NCBI GenBank assembly: GCA_032718475.1
Contig: JAUCBJ010003018.1
Span: 1-50,932 of the forward strand
Reading direction: 5' to 3'
Source of the DNA: Nemertoderma westbladi
Lineage: Eukaryota > Xenacoelomorpha > Nemertodermatida > Nemertodermatidae
DNA: 50,932 bases
Numbering within the stretch: the first letter of the stretch is position 1; each line of letters begins with the position of its first letter. This document shows, one piece after another, positions 19,944 through 34,741 of the stretch. The notes below the pieces were generated by a model, which saw nothing but the letters and a program-made list of their open reading frames with translations, made no database searches and was not told where the DNA came from. The translations under genes and the position numbers were made by a program.

Positions 19944-22900
19944 ACACGCGGCAGTGAATATACCGTTATTCAGTAACTTACATCGTGTAATGGGTACGTG
20001 GCTGTGAATGTACCGTTATTCAGTAACTTACATCGTGTAACGGGTACGCGGCTGTGAATGTACCGTTATTCAGTAACTTACATCGTGTAACGGGTACGCG
20101 GCTGTGAATGTACCGTTATTCAGTAACTTACATCGTGTAACGGGTACGCGGCTGTGAATGTACCGTTATTCAGTAACTTACATCGTGTAACGGGTACGCG
20201 GCTGTGAATGTACCGTTATTCAGTAACTTACATCGTGTAACGGGTACGTGGCTGTGAATGTACCGTTATTCAGTAACTTACATCGTGTAACGGGTACGCG
20301 GCTGTGAATGTACCGTTATTCAGTAACTTACATCGTGTAACGGGTACGCGGCATTGAATGTACCGTTATTCAGTAACTTACATCGTGTAACGGGTACGCG
20401 GCTGTGAATGTACCGTTATTCAGTAACTTACATCGTGTAACGGGTACGCGGCAGTGAATGTACCGTTATTCAGTAACTTACATCGTGTAACGGGTACGTG
20501 GCTGTGAATGTACCGTTATTCAGTAACTTACATCGTGTAACGGGTATGCGGCATTGAATGTACCGTTATTCAGTAACTTACATCGTGTAACGGGTACGTG
20601 GCAGTGAATGTACCGTTATTCAGTAACTTACATCGTGTAACGGGTACGCGGCTGTGAATGTACCGTTATTCAGTAACTTACATCGTGTAACGGGTACGTG
20701 GCTGTGAATGTACCGTTATTCAGTAACTTACATCGTGTAACGGGTACGCGGCTGTGAATGTACCGTTATTCAGTAACTTACATCGTGTAACGGGTACGCG
20801 GCTGTGAATGTACCGTTATTCAGTAACTTACATCGTGTAACGGGTACGCGGCTGTGAATGTACCGTTATTCAGTAACTTACATCGTGTAACGGGTATGCG
20901 GCATTGAATGTACCGTTATTCAGTAACTTACATCGTGTAACGGGTACGCGGCAGTGAATGTACCGTTATTCAGTAACTTACATCGTGTAATGGGTACGTG
21001 GCTGTGAATGTACCGTTATTCAGTAACTTACATCGTGTAACGGGTATGCGGCATTGAATGTACCGTTATTCAGTAACTTACATCGTGTAACGGGTACGTG
21101 GCTGTGAATGTACCGTTATTCAGTAACTTACATCGTGTAACGGGTACGCGGCAGTGAATGTACCGTTATTCAGTAACTTACATCGTGTAACGGGTACGCG
21201 GCTGTGAATGTACCGTTATTCAGTAACTTACATCGTGTAACGGGTACGTGGCAGTGAATGTACCGTTATTCAGTAACTTACATCGTGTAACGGGAACGTG
21301 GCTGTGAATGTACCGTTATTCAGTAACTTACATCGTGTAACGGGTACGTGGCAGTGAATGTACCGTTATTCAGTAACTTACATCGTGTAACGGGTACGCG
21401 GCAGTGAATGTACCGTTATTCAGTAACTTACATCGTGTAACGGGAACGTGGCTGTGAATGTACCGTTATTCAGTAACTTACATCGTGTAACGGGTACGCG
21501 GCATTGAATGTACCGTTATTCAGTAACTTACATCGTGTAACGGGTACGCGGCAGTGAATGTACCGTTATTCAGTAACTTACATCGTGTAACGGGTACGTG
21601 GCTGTAAATGTACCGATATTCAGTAACTTACATCGTGTAACGGGTACGCGGCAGTGAATGTACCGTTATTCAGTAACTTACATCGTGTAACGGGTACGTG
21701 GCTGTGAATGTACCGATATTCAGTAACTTACATCGTGTAACGGGTACGCGGCAGTGAATGTACCGTTATTCAGTAACTTACATCGTGTAACGGGTACGTG
21801 GCTGTGAATGTACCGTTATTCAGTAACTTACATCGTGTAACGGGTACGCGGCTGTGAATGTACCGTTATTCAGTAACTTACATCGTGTAACGGGTACGCG
21901 GCAGTGAATGTACCGTTATTCAGTAACTTACATCGTGTAACGGGTACGCGGCTGTGAATGTACCGTTATTCAGTAACTTACATCGTGTAACGGGTACGTG
22001 GCAGTGAATGTACCGTTATTCAGTAACTTACATCGTGTAACGGGAACGTGGCTGTGAATGTACCGTTATTCAGTAACTTACATCGTGTAACGGGTACGCG
22101 GCTGTGAATGTACCGTTATTCAGTAACTTACATCGTGTAACGGGTACGCGGCTGTGAATGTACCGTTATTCAGTAACTTACATCGTGTAACGGGTGCGTG
22201 GCTGTGAATGTACCGTTATTCAGTAACTTACATCGTGTAACGGGTACGTGGCAGTGAATGTACCGTTATTCAGTAACTTACATCGTGTAACGGGTACGCG
22301 GCAGTGAATGTACCGTTATTCAGTAACTTACATCGTGTAACGGGAACGTGGCTGTGAATGTACCGTTATTCAGTAACTTACATCGTGTAACGGGTACGCG
22401 GCATTGAATGTACCGTTATTCAGTAACTTACATCGTGTAACGGGTACGCGGCAGTGAATGTACCGTTATTCAGTAACTTACATCGTGTAACGGGTACGTG
22501 GCTGTGAATGTACCGATATTCAGTAACTTACATCGTGTAACGGGTACGCGGCAGTGAATGTACCGTTATTCAGTAACTTACATCGTGTAACGGGTACGTG
22601 GCTGTGAATGTACCGATATTCAGTAACTTACATCGTGTAACGGGTACGTGGCTGTGAATGTACCGTTATTCAGTAACTTACATCGTGTAACGGGAACGTG
22701 GCTGTGAATGTACCGTTATTCAGTAACTTACATCGTGTAACGGGTACGTGGCTGTGAATGTACCGTTATTCAGTAACTTACATCGTGTAACGGGTACGTG
22801 GCTGTGAATGTACCGTTATTCAGTAACTTACATCGTGTAACGGGTACGTGGCTGTGAATGTACCGTTATTCAGTAACTTACATCGTGTAACGGGTACACG

Positions 22901-23424
22901 GCAGTGAATGTACCGTTATTCAGTAACTTACATCGTGTAACGGGTACGCGGCATTGAATGTACCGTTATTCAGTAACTTACATCGTGTAACGGGTACGTG
23001 GCTGTGAATGTACCGTTATTCAGTAACTTACATCGTGTAACGGGTACGTGGCTGTGAATGTACCGTTATTCAGTAACTTACATCGTGTAACGGGTACATG
23101 GCTGTGAATGTACCGTTATTCAGTAACTTACATCGTGTAACGGGTACGTGGCTGTGAATGTACCGTTATTCAGTAACTTACATCGTGTAACGGGTACGTG
23201 GCTGTGAATGTACCGTTATTCAGTAACTTACATCGTGTAACGGGTACGCGGCAGTGAATGTACCGTTATTCAGTAACTTACATCGTGTAACGGGTACGTG
23301 GCAGTGAATGTACCGTTATTCAGTAACTTACATCGTGTAACGGGTGCGTGGCTGTGAATGTACCGTTATTCAGTAACTTACATCGTGTAACGGGTATGCG
23401 GCATTGAATGTTCCGTTATTCAGC
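19944..23424 (-). repeat. 50-bp minisatellite built on the exon 2 donor (about 70 units)
   Basis: Exact 50-bp period over 3.48 kb. On the gene's strand each unit is a copy of the last 42 nt of exon 2 (from CTGAATAACGG to TTACACGAT) plus GTAAGTTA of the intron. There are therefore 69 donors, CACGAT|GTAAGT, from 23381 down to 19981. The exon-proximal unit (23375-23424) is the real exon end. Units vary mainly at one trinucleotide (CAG, CTG or ATG after CATTCA) and at a few CpG sites; indels are absent. Confidence 0.97.
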
Positions 23425-23538
23425 AGGCGTTTGATCCCGACCTTCCCTGAACCGTATTTGCACCGGAGCAAAATCTGGTAGACCAGCCGGCTGCGTTGCG
23501 TGGGCGTGAAGAAAGTCTCCTTGTCTTTTATTATAAAT
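23382..23538 (-). CDS. ANO: anoctamin exon 2 of those visible
   Basis: 157 nt beginning with one base that completes a Gln codon, then FIIKDKETFFTPTQRSRLVY, QILLRCKYG and KVGIKRLLNNGTFNAAYPLH, ending at Asp. The RSRxVYxIL and AAYPLHD blocks are diagnostic for anoctamins. The acceptor is CATCCCCTAAACAG and the donor CACGAT|GTAAGT, phase 0. The last 42 nt of the exon plus GTAAGTTA of the intron are the unit of the 50-bp array that follows immediately. Reading past the donor gives V-S-Y-stop, so use of any downstream donor copy truncates the protein. Confidence 0.92.
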
Positions 23539-26500
23539 CTGTTTAGGGGATGTTGAGAATTAAAAGACACTAGGGGGCGCTATAATAATATACTAAATCC
23601 ATGTAGGAGTAGGGGGCTCTAAATCAATATATATAAATCTCAAAGTCGACAATAGCAAGTACAACGAATAGCCGAGGTACCCTAATATTATTATAACTTA
23701 ATAATTAATATTTATGTGTAATTTAAATAGATCTCACTAGTAATATAGATGGCCGGCCCCATTATCATTTTAAGTATTATTACCCCCTTTACTAACTGTT
23801 CTATGTGGCCCCTTTACTAACTATTCTATGTGGCCCCCTTACTAACTGTTCTATGTGGCCCCTTACTAACTGTTCTATGTGACCCCTTTACTAACTGTTC
23901 TATGTGACGCCTTTACTAACTATTCTATGTGACCCCTTTACTAAAACTGTTCTATATGACCCCTTTACTAACTGTTCTATGTGGCCCCTTTACTAACTGT
24001 TCTATGTGGCCCCTTTACTAACTATTCTATGTGACCCCTTTACTAACTATTCTATGTGAACCCTTTACTAACTGTTCTATATGACCCCTTTACTAACTAT
24101 TCTATGTGACCCCTTTACTAACTGTTCTATGTGACCCCTTTACTAACGGTTCTATGTGACCCTTTACTAACTGTTCTATGTGACCCCTTTACTAACTGTT
24201 CTATGTGGCCCCCTTACTAACTGTTCTATGTGGCCCCCTTTACTAACTGTTCTATGTGGCCCCTTTACTAACTTTTCTATGTGACCCCTTTACTAACTGT
24301 TCTATGTGGCCCCTTTACTAACTATTCTATGTGACCCCTTTACTAACTGTTCTATGTGGCCCCTTTACTAACTATTCTATGTGACCCCTTTACTAACTGT
24401 TCTATGTGGCCCCTTTAACTGTTCTATGTGACCCCTTTACTAACTATTCTATGTGGCCCCTTACTAACTGTTCTACGTGGCCCCTTACTAACTGTTCTAT
24501 GTGACCCCTTTACTAACTGTTCTATGTGACCCCTTACTAACTGTTCTATGTGACCCCTTTACTAACTGTTCTATGTGACCCCTTACTAACTATTCTATGT
24601 GACCCCTTTACTAACTGTTCTATGTGACCCCTTTACTAACTGTTCTATGTGGCCCCTTTACTAACTGTTCTATGTGACCCCTTTACTAACTGTTCTATGT
24701 GACCCCTTACTAACTATTCTATGTGACCCCTTTACTAACTGTTCTATGTGACCCTTTACTAACTGTTCTATGTGGCCACTTTACTAACTATTCTAAGAGG
24801 CCCCTTTACTAACTGTTCTACGTGGCCCCTTTACTAACTGTTCTATGTGACCCCTTACTAACTATTCTATGTGACCCCTTTACTAACTGTTCTATGTGAC
24901 CCTTTACTAACTGTTCTATGTGGCCCCTTTACTAACTGTTCTATGTGACCCCTTTACTAACTGTTCTATGTGACCCCTTACTAACTATTCTATGTGACCC
25001 CTTTACTAACTGTTCTATGTGGCCCCTTACTAACTGTTCTATGTGACCCCTTTACTAACTGTTCTATGTGACCATTTACTAACTGTTCTATGTGACCCCT
25101 TTACTAACTGTTCTATGTGACCCCTTACTAACTGTTCTATGTGACCCCTTTACTAACTGTTCTATGTGGCCCCTTACTAACTGTTCTATGTGACCCCTTT
25201 ACTAACTGTTCTATGTGACCCCTTTACTAACTGTTCTATGTGGCCCCTTTACTAACTGTTCCATGTGGCCCCTTTACTAACTGTTCTATGTGACCCCTTA
25301 CTAACTATTCTATGTGACCCCTTTACTAACTGTTCTATGTGACCCCTTTACTAACTGTTCTATGTGGCCCCTTTACTAACTATTCTAAGAGGCCCCTTTA
25401 CTAACTGTTCTATGTGACCCTTTACTAACTGTTCTATGTGGCCACTTTACTAACTGTTCTATGTGGCCCCTTTACTAACTGTTCTATGTGGCCCCTTTAC
25501 TAACTATTATAAGAGGCCCCTTTACTAACTGTTCTATGTGGCCCCTTTACTAACTATTCTAAGAGGCCCCTTTACTAACTGTTCTATGTGACCCCTTTAC
25601 TAACTATTCTATGTGGCCCCTTTACTAACTGTTCTATGTGGCCCCTTACAAACTGTTCTATGTGACCCCTTTACTAACTGTTCTATGTGGCCCCTTTACT
25701 AACTATTCTATGTGACCCCTTTACTAACTGTTCTATATGGCCCCTTTACTAACTGTTCTATGTGACCCCTTTACTAACTGTTCTATGTGACCCCTTTACT
25801 AACTGTTCTATGTGACCCCTTTACTAACTGTTCTATGTGGCCCCTTTACTAACTATTCTATGTGGCCCCTTTACTAACTGTTCTATGTGGCCCCTTTATT
25901 AACTGTTCTATGTGGCCCCTTACAAACTGTTCTATGTGACCCCTTTACTAACTGTTCTATGTTGCCCCTTTACTAACTGTTCTATGTGACCCCTTTACTA
26001 ACTGTTCTATGTGGCCACTTTACTAACTATTCTATGTGGCCCCTTTACTAACTGTTCTATGTGGTCCCTTTACTAACTGTTCTATGTGGCCCCTTTACTA
26101 ACTGTTCTATGTGGCCCCTTTATTAACTGTTCTATGTGGCCCCTTACAAACTGTTCTATGTGACCCCTTTACTAACTGTTCTATGTTGCCCCTTTACTAA
26201 CTGTTCTATGTGACCCCTTTACTAACTGTTCTATGTGGCCACTTTACTAACTATTCTATGTGGCCCCTTTACTAACTGTTCTATGTGACCCCTTTACTAA
26301 CTGTTCTATGTTGCCCCTTTACTAACTGTTCTATGTGACCCCTTTACTAACTGTTCTATGTGGCCACTTTACTAACTATTCTATGTGGCCCCTTTACTAA
26401 CTGTTCTATGTGGCCCCTTTACTAACTATTCTATGTGGCCCCTTTACTAACTGTTCTATGTGGCCCCTTTATTAACTGTTCTATGTGGCCCCTTTACTAA

Positions 26501-29500
26501 CTGTTCTATGTGGCCCCCTTACTAACTGTTCTATGTGGCCCCTTACAAACTGTTCTATGTGACCCCTTTACTAACTGTTCTATGTTGCCCCTTTACTAAC
26601 TGTTCTATGTGACCCCTTACTAACTGTTCTATGTGACCCCTTTACTAACTATTCTATGTGACCCCTTTACTAACTATTCTATGTGACCCCTTTACTAACT
26701 ATTCTATGTGACCCCTTTACTAACTGTTCTATGTGGTCCCTTTACTAACTGTTCTATGTGGCCTCTTTACTAACTATTCTATGTGGCCCCCTTTACTAAC
26801 TGTTCTATGTGGCCCCTTTACTAACTGTTCTATGTGGCCCCTTACTAACTGTTCTATGTGGCCCTTTACTAACCGTTCTGTGGCCCCTTTACTAACTGTT
26901 CTATGTGGCCCCTTTACTAACTATTATAAGAGGCCCCTTTACTAACTGTTCTATGTGGCCCCTTTACTAACTATTCTAAGAGGCCCCTTTACTAACTGTT
27001 CTATGTGACCCCTTTACTAACTGTTCTATATGGCCCCTTTACTAACTGTTCTATGTGACCCCTTTACTAACTGTTCTATGTGACCCCTTTACTAACTGTT
27101 CTATGTGACCCCTTTACTAACTGTTCTATGTGGCCCCTTTACTAACTATTCTATGTGGCCCCTTTACTAACTATTCTATGTGGCCCCTTTACTAACTGTT
27201 CTATGTGGCCCCTTTACTAACTGTTCTATGTGGCCCCTTTATTAACTGTTCTATGTGGCCCCTTTATTAACTGTTCTATGTGGCCCCTTACAAACTGTTC
27301 TATGTGACCCCTTTACTAACTGTTCTATGTTGCCCCTTTACTAACTGTTCTATGTGACCCCTTTACTAACTGTTCTATGTGACCCCTTACTAACTATTCT
27401 ATGTGACCCCTTTATTAACTGTTCTATGTGACCCCTTTACTAACTGTTCTATGTGACCCCTTACTAACTATTCTATGTGACCCCTTTACTAACTGTTCTA
27501 TGTGACCCCTTTACTAACTGTTCTATGTGGCCCCTTTACTAACTATTCTAAGAGGCCCCTTTACTAACTGTTCTATGTGACCCTTTACTAACTGTTCTAT
27601 GTGGCCACTTTACTAACTGTTCTATGTGGCCCCTTTACTAACTGTTCTATGTGGCCCCTTTACTAACTATTATAAGAGGCCCCTTTACTAACTGTTCTAT
27701 GTGGCCCCTTTACTAACTATTCTAAGAGGCCCCTTTACTAACTGTTCTATGTGACCCCTTTACTAACTGTTCTATATGGCCCCTTTACTAACTGTTCTAT
27801 GTGACCCCTTTACTAACTGTTCTATATGGCCCCTTTACTAACTGTTCTATGTGACCCCTTTACTAACTGTTCTATGTGACCCTTTACTAACTGTTCTATG
27901 TGACCCCTTTACTAACTGTTCTCTGTGGCCCCTTTACTAACTGTTCTATGTGGCCCCTTTACTAACTGTTCTATGTGACCCCTTTACTAACTATTATATG
28001 TGGCCCCTTACTAACTGTTCTATGTGGCCCCTTTACTAACTGTTCTATGTGGCCCCTTTACTAACTATTATATGTGGCCCCTTTACTAACTATTCTATGT
28101 GGCCCCTTTACTAACTGTTCTATGTGGCCCCTTACAAACTGTTCTATGTGACCCCTTTACTAACTGTTCTATGTGGCCCCTTTACTAACTATTCTATGTG
28201 GCCCCTTTACTAACTGTTCTATGTGGCCCCTTTATTAACTGTTCTATGTGGCCCCTTACAAACTGTTCTATGTGACCCCTTTACTAACTGTTCTATGTGG
28301 CCCCTTTATTAACTGTTCTATGTGGCCCCTTACAAACTGTTCTATGTGACCCCTTTACTAACTGTTCTATGTGACCCCTTTACTAACTGTTCTATGTGAC
28401 CCCTTTACTAACTGTTCTATGTGACCCCTTTACTAACTGTTCTATGTGGCCCCTTTACTAACTATTCTATGTGGCCCCTTTACTAACTGTTCTATGTGGC
28501 CCCTTTATTAACTGTTCTATGTGGCCCCTTACAAACTGTTCTATGTGACCCCTTTACTAACTGTTCTATGTGACCCCTTTACTAACTGTTCTATGTGGCC
28601 CCTTTACTAACTATTCTATGTGACCCCTTTACTAACTGTTCTATGTGGTCCCTTTACTAACTGTTCTATGTGACCCCTTTACTAACTGTTCTATGTGGCC
28701 CCTTTACTAACTATTCTATGTGACCCCTTTACTAACTGTTCTATATGGCCCCTTTACTAACTGTTCTATGTGACCCCTTTACTAACTGTTCTATGTGACC
28801 CCTTTACTAACTGTTCTATGTGACCCCTTTACTAACTGTTCTATGTGGCCCCTTTACTAACTATTCTATGTGGCCCCTTTACTAACTGTTCTATGTGGCC
28901 CCTTTATTAACTGTTCTATGTGGCCCTTACAAACTGTTCTATGTGACCCCTTTACTAACTGTTCTATGTTGCCCCTTTACTAACTATTCTATGTGACCCC
29001 TTTACTAACTGTTCTATGTGGTCCCTTTACTAACTGTTCTATGTGGCCTCTTTACTAACTATTCTATGTGGCCCCCTTTACTAACTGTTCTATGTGGCCC
29101 CTTTACTAACTATTCTATGTGGCCACTTTACTAACTGTTCTATGTGACCCTTTACTAACTGTTCTGTGTGGCCCCTTTACTAACTGTTCTATGTGACCCC
29201 TTTACTAACTGTTCTATGTGGCCCCTTTACTAACTATTCTATGTGGCCCCTTACTAACTGTTCTATGTGGCCCCTTACTAACTGTTCTATGTGGCCCCTT
29301 TACTAACTGTTCTATGTGGCCCCTTTACTAACTGTTCTATGTGGCCCCTTTACTAACTGTTCTATGTGACCCCTTTACTAACTGTTCTATGTTACCCCTT
29401 TACTAACTGTTCTATGTGACCCCTTACTAACTGTTCTATGTGGCCCCTTTACTAACTGTTCTATGTGGCCCCTTTACTAACTGTTCTATGTGGCCCCTTT

Positions 29501-30439
29501 ACTAACTGTTCTATGTGACCCCTTTACTAACTGTTCTATGTTACCCCTTTACTAACTGTTCTATGTGACCCCTTACTAACTGTTCTATGTGACCCCTTTA
29601 CTAACTGTTCTATGTGGCCCCTTTACTAACTGTTCTATGTGACCCCTTTACTAACTGTTCTATGTGGCCCCTTTACTAACTGTTCTATGTGACCCCTTTA
29701 CTAACTGTTCTATGTGGCCCCTTTACTAACTGTTCTATGTGACCCCTTTACTAACTGTTCTATGTGGCCCCTTTACTAACTGTTCTATGTGACCCCTTTA
29801 CTAACTGTTCTATGTGGCCCCTTACTAACTGTTCTATGTGACCCCTTTACTAACTGTTCTATGTGGCCCCTTTACTAACTGTTCTATGTGGCCCCTTTAC
29901 TAACTGTTCTATGTGACCCCTTTACTAACTGTTCTATGTTACCCCTTTACTAACTGTTCTATGTGACCCCTTACTAACTGTTCTATGTGACCCCTTTACT
30001 AACTGTTCTATGTGGCCCCTTTACTAACTGTTCTATGTGACCCCTTTACTAACTGTTCTATGTGGCCCCTTACTAACTGTTCTATGTGACCCCTTACTAA
30101 CTGTTCTATGTGGCCCCTTACTAACTGTTCTATGTGGCCCCTTTACTAACTTTTCTATGTGACCCCTTTACTAACTGTTCTATGTGACCCCTTTACTAAC
30201 TGTTCTATGTGACCCCTTACTAACTGTTCTATGTGACCCCTTACTAACTGTTCTATGTGGCCCCTTTACTAACTGTTCTATGTGACCCCTTTACTAACTG
30301 TTCTATGTGGCCCCTTTACTAACTGTTCTATGTGACCCCTTACTAACTGTTCTATGTGACCCCTTTACTAACTATTCTATGTGACCCCTTTACTAACTGT
30401 TCTATGTGGCCCCTTTACTAACTGTTCTATGTGGCCCCT

Positions 30440-32930
30440 TTACTAACTGTTCTATGTGGCCCCTTTACTAACTGTTCTATGTGGCCCCTTTACTAACTGT
30501 TCTATGTGACCCCTTTACTAACTGTTCTATGTGGCCCCTTACTAACTGTTCTATGTGACCCCTTACTAACTGTTCTATGTGACCCCTTACTAACTGTTCT
30601 ATGTGGCCCCTTTACTAACTTTTCTATGTGACCCCTTTACTAACTGTTCTATGTGACCCCTTTACTAACTGTTCTATGTGGCCCCTTTAACTGTTCTATG
30701 TGGCCCCCTTACTAACAGTTCTATGTGACCCCTTACTAACTGTTCTATGTGACCCCTTACTAACTATTCTATGTGACCCCTTTACTAACTGTTCTATGTG
30801 GCCCCTTTACTAACTGTTCTATGTGGCCCCTTACTAACTGTTCTAAGTGACCCCTTTAATAACTGTTCTATGTGGTCCCTTTACTAACTATTCTATGTGA
30901 CCCCTTACTAACTGTTCTATGTGGCCCCTTTACTAACTGTTCTATGTGGCCCCTTACTAACAGTTCTATGTGGCCCCTTTACTAACTGTTCTATGTGACC
31001 CCTTTACTAACTGTTCTATGTGACCCCTTTACTAACTGTTCTATGTGACCCCTTTACTAACTGTTCTATGTGGCCCCTTTAACTGTTCTATGTGGCCCCC
31101 TTACTAACAGTTCTATGTGACCCCTTACTAACTGTTCTATGTGACCCCTTACTAACTATTCTATGTGACCCCTTTACTAACTGTTCTATGTGGCCCCTTT
31201 ACTAACTGTTCTATGTGGCCCCTTACTAACAGTTCTATGTGGCCCCTTTACTAACTGTTCTATGTGACCCCTTTACTAACTGTTCTATGTGACCCCTTTA
31301 CTAACTGTTCTATGTGACCCCTTACTAACTGTTCTATGTGGCCCCTTTACTAACTGTTCTATGTGACCCCTTTACTAACTGTTCTATGTGACCCCTTTAC
31401 TAACTGTTCTATGTGGCCCCTTACTAACTGTTCTCTGTGGCCCCTTTACTAACTTTTCTATGTGACCCCTTTACTAACTGTTCTATGTGACCCCTTTACT
31501 AACTGTTCTATGTGACCCCTTACTAACTGTTCTACGTGGCCCCCTTACTAACTGTTCTATGTGGCCCCTTACTAACTGTTCTCTGTGGCCCCTTTACTAA
31601 CTTTTCTATGTGACCCCTTTACTAACTGTTCTATGTGGCCCCTTTACTAACTGTTCTATGTGGCCCCTTACTAACAGTTCTATGTGGCCCCTTTACTAAC
31701 TGTTCTATGTGACCCCTTTACTAACTGTTCTATGTGACCCCTTTACTAACTGTTCTATGTGACCCCTTACTAACTGTTCTATGTGGCCCCTTTACTAACT
31801 GTTCTATGTGACCCCTTACTAACTGTTCTACGTGGCCCCCTTACTAACTGTTCTATGTGGCCCCTTTACTAACTGTTCTATGTGACCCCTTACTAACTGT
31901 TCTATGTGACCCCTTACTAACTGTTCTCTGTGGCCCCTTTACTAACTTTTCTATGTGACCCCTTTACTAACTGTTCTATGTGACCCCTTTACTAACTGTT
32001 CTATGTGACCCCTTTACTAACTGTTCTATGTGGCCCCTTTACTAACTGTTCTATGTGGCCCCTTTACTAACTGTTCTATGTGACCCCTTTACTAACTGTT
32101 CTATGTGGCCCCTTTACTAACTGTTCTATGTGGCCCCTTTACTAACTGTTCTATGTGACCCCTTTACTAACTGTTCTATGTGGCCCCTTTACTAACTGTT
32201 CTATGTGACCCCTTTACTAACTGTTCTATGTGGCCCCTTTACTAACTGTTCTATGTGACCCCTTACTAACTGTTCTATGTGACCCCTTACTAACTGTTCT
32301 ATGTGACCCCTTTACTAACTGTTCTATGTGGCCCCTTTACTAACTGTTCTATGTGGCCCCTTTACTAACTGTTCTATGTGGCCCCTTTACTAACTGTTCT
32401 ATGTGACCCCTTACTAACTGTTCTATGTGACCCCTTTACTAACTATTCTATGTGACCCCTTTACTAACTGTTCTATGTGGCCCCTTTACTAACTGTTCTA
32501 TGTGGCCCCTTTACTAACTGTTCTATGTGACCCCTTTACTAACTGTTCTATGTGACCCCTTTACTAACTGTTCTATGTGGCCCCTTTACTAACTGTTCTA
32601 TGTGACCCCTTACTAACTGTTCTATGTGACCCCTTTACTAACTGTTCTATGTGGCCCCTTTACTATCTGTTCTATGTGACCCCTTTACTAACTGTTCTAT
32701 GTGGCCCCCTTACTAACTGTTCTATGTGGCCCCCTTACTAACTGTTCTATGTGGCCCCTTACTAACTGTTCTATGTTACCCCTTACTAACTGTTCTATGT
32801 GACCCCTTACTAACTGTTCTATGTGGCCCCTTTAACTGTTCTATGTGACCCCTTTACTAACTGTTCTATGTGGCCCCTTTACTAACTGTTCTATGTGACC
32901 CCTTACTAACTGTTCTATGTGACCCCTTTA
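30440..32930. repeat. higher-order block duplicated 4302 bp away within the 25-bp array
   Basis: Rare variant units keep the same order and spacing here and at 34742-37232. Landmarks ACTAACAGTT (30711 and 35013), TTCTAAGTGA (30841 and 35143), TTCTCTGTGG (31431 and 35733) and TACTATCTGT (32661 and 36963) all sit exactly 4302 bp apart. Only a few substitutions separate the copies. Confidence 0.9.
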
Positions 32931-34741
32931 CTATCTGTTCTATGTGACCCCTTTACTAACTGTTCTATGTGGCCCCTTTACTAACTGTTCTATGTGGCCC
33001 CTTTACTAACTGTTCTATGTGGCCCCTTACTAACTGTTCTATGTGGCCCCTTTACTAACTGTTCTATGTGGCCCCTTTAACTGTTCTATGTGCCCCTTTA
33101 CTAACTGTTCTATGTGGCCCCTTTACTAACTGTTCTATGTGGCCCCTTTACTAACTGTTCTATGTGACCCCTTTACTAACTGTTCTATGTGGCCCCTTTA
33201 CTAACTGTTCTATGTGACCCCTTACTAACTGTTCTATGTGACCCCTTTACTAACTGTTCTATGTGGCCCCTTTACTAACTGTTCTATGTGGCCCCTTTAC
33301 TAACTGTTCTATGTGGCCCCTTTACTAACTGTTCTATGTGGCCCCTTACTAACTGTTCTATGTGGCCCCTTTACTAACTGTTCTATGTGACCCCTTTACT
33401 AACTGTTCTATGTGGCCCCCTTACTAACTGTTCTATGTGGCCCCTTTACTAACTGTTCTATGTGGCCCCTTTAACTGTTCTATGTGACCCCTTTACTAAC
33501 TGTTCTATGTGGCCCCTTTACTAACTGTTCTATGTGGCCCCTTTACTAACTGTTCTATGTGACCCCTTTACTATCTGTTCTATGTGACCCCTTTACTAAC
33601 TGTTCTATGTGGCCCCTTACTAACTGTTCTATGTGACCCCTTTACTATCTGTTCTATGTGACCCCTTTACTAACTGTTCTATGTGGCCCCTTTACTAACT
33701 GTTCTATGTGGCCCCTTTACTAACTGTTCTATGTGGCCCCTTACTAACTGTTCTATGTTACCCCTTACTAACTGTTCTATGTGACCCCTTACTAACTGTT
33801 CTATGTGGCCCCTTTAACTGTTCTATGTGACCCCTTTACTAACTGTTCTATGTGGCCCCTTTACTAACTGTTCTATGTGACCCCTTACTAACTGTTCTAT
33901 GTGACCCCTTTACTATCTGTTCTATGTGACCCCTTTACTAACTGTTCTATGTGGCCCCTTTACTAACTGTTCTATGTGGCCCCTTTACTAACTGTTCTAT
34001 GTGGCCCCTTACAAACTGTTCTATGTGGCCCCTTCTACGTTCTTGTGCCCTTCTAACTGTTCTATGTGACCCCTTTACTAACTGTTCTCTGTGGCCCCCT
34101 TACTATCTGTTCTATGTGGCCCCCTTACTAACTGTTCTATGTGGCCCCTTTAACTGTTCTATGTGACCCCTTTACTAACTGTTCTATGTGGCCCCTTTAC
34201 TAACTGTTCTATGTGGCCCCTTTACTAACTGTTCTATGTGACCCCTTTACTATCTGTTCTATGTGACCCCTTTACTATCTGTTCTATGTGACCCCTTTAC
34301 TAACTGTTCTATGTGGCCCCTTTACTAACTGTTCTATGTGGCCCCTTTACTAACTGTTCTATGTGGCCCCTTACAAACTGTTCTATGTGGCCCCTTTACT
34401 AACTGTTCTATGTGGCCCCTTTACTATCTGTTCTATGTGACCCCTTTACTATCTGTTCTATGTGACCCCTTTACTAACTGTTCTATGTGGCCCCTTTACT
34501 AACTGTTCTATGTGGCCCCTTTACTAACTGTTCTATGTGGCCCCTTACAAACTGTTCTATGTGGCCCCTTTACTAACTGTTCTATGTGGCCCCCTTACTA
34601 ACTGTTCTATGTGACCCCTTTACTAACTGTTCTATGTGACCCCTTTACTAACTGTTCTCTGTGGCCCCCTTACTATCTGTTCTATGTGGCCCCCATACTA
34701 ACTGTTCTATGTGGCCCCTTTAACTGTTCTATGTGACCCCT

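Noticed and set aside
19944-23424. A CRISPR-like array (regular 50-bp period)
   Set aside because: There are no unique spacers; the whole unit repeats, and it derives from the neighbouring exon end. The context is eukaryotic.
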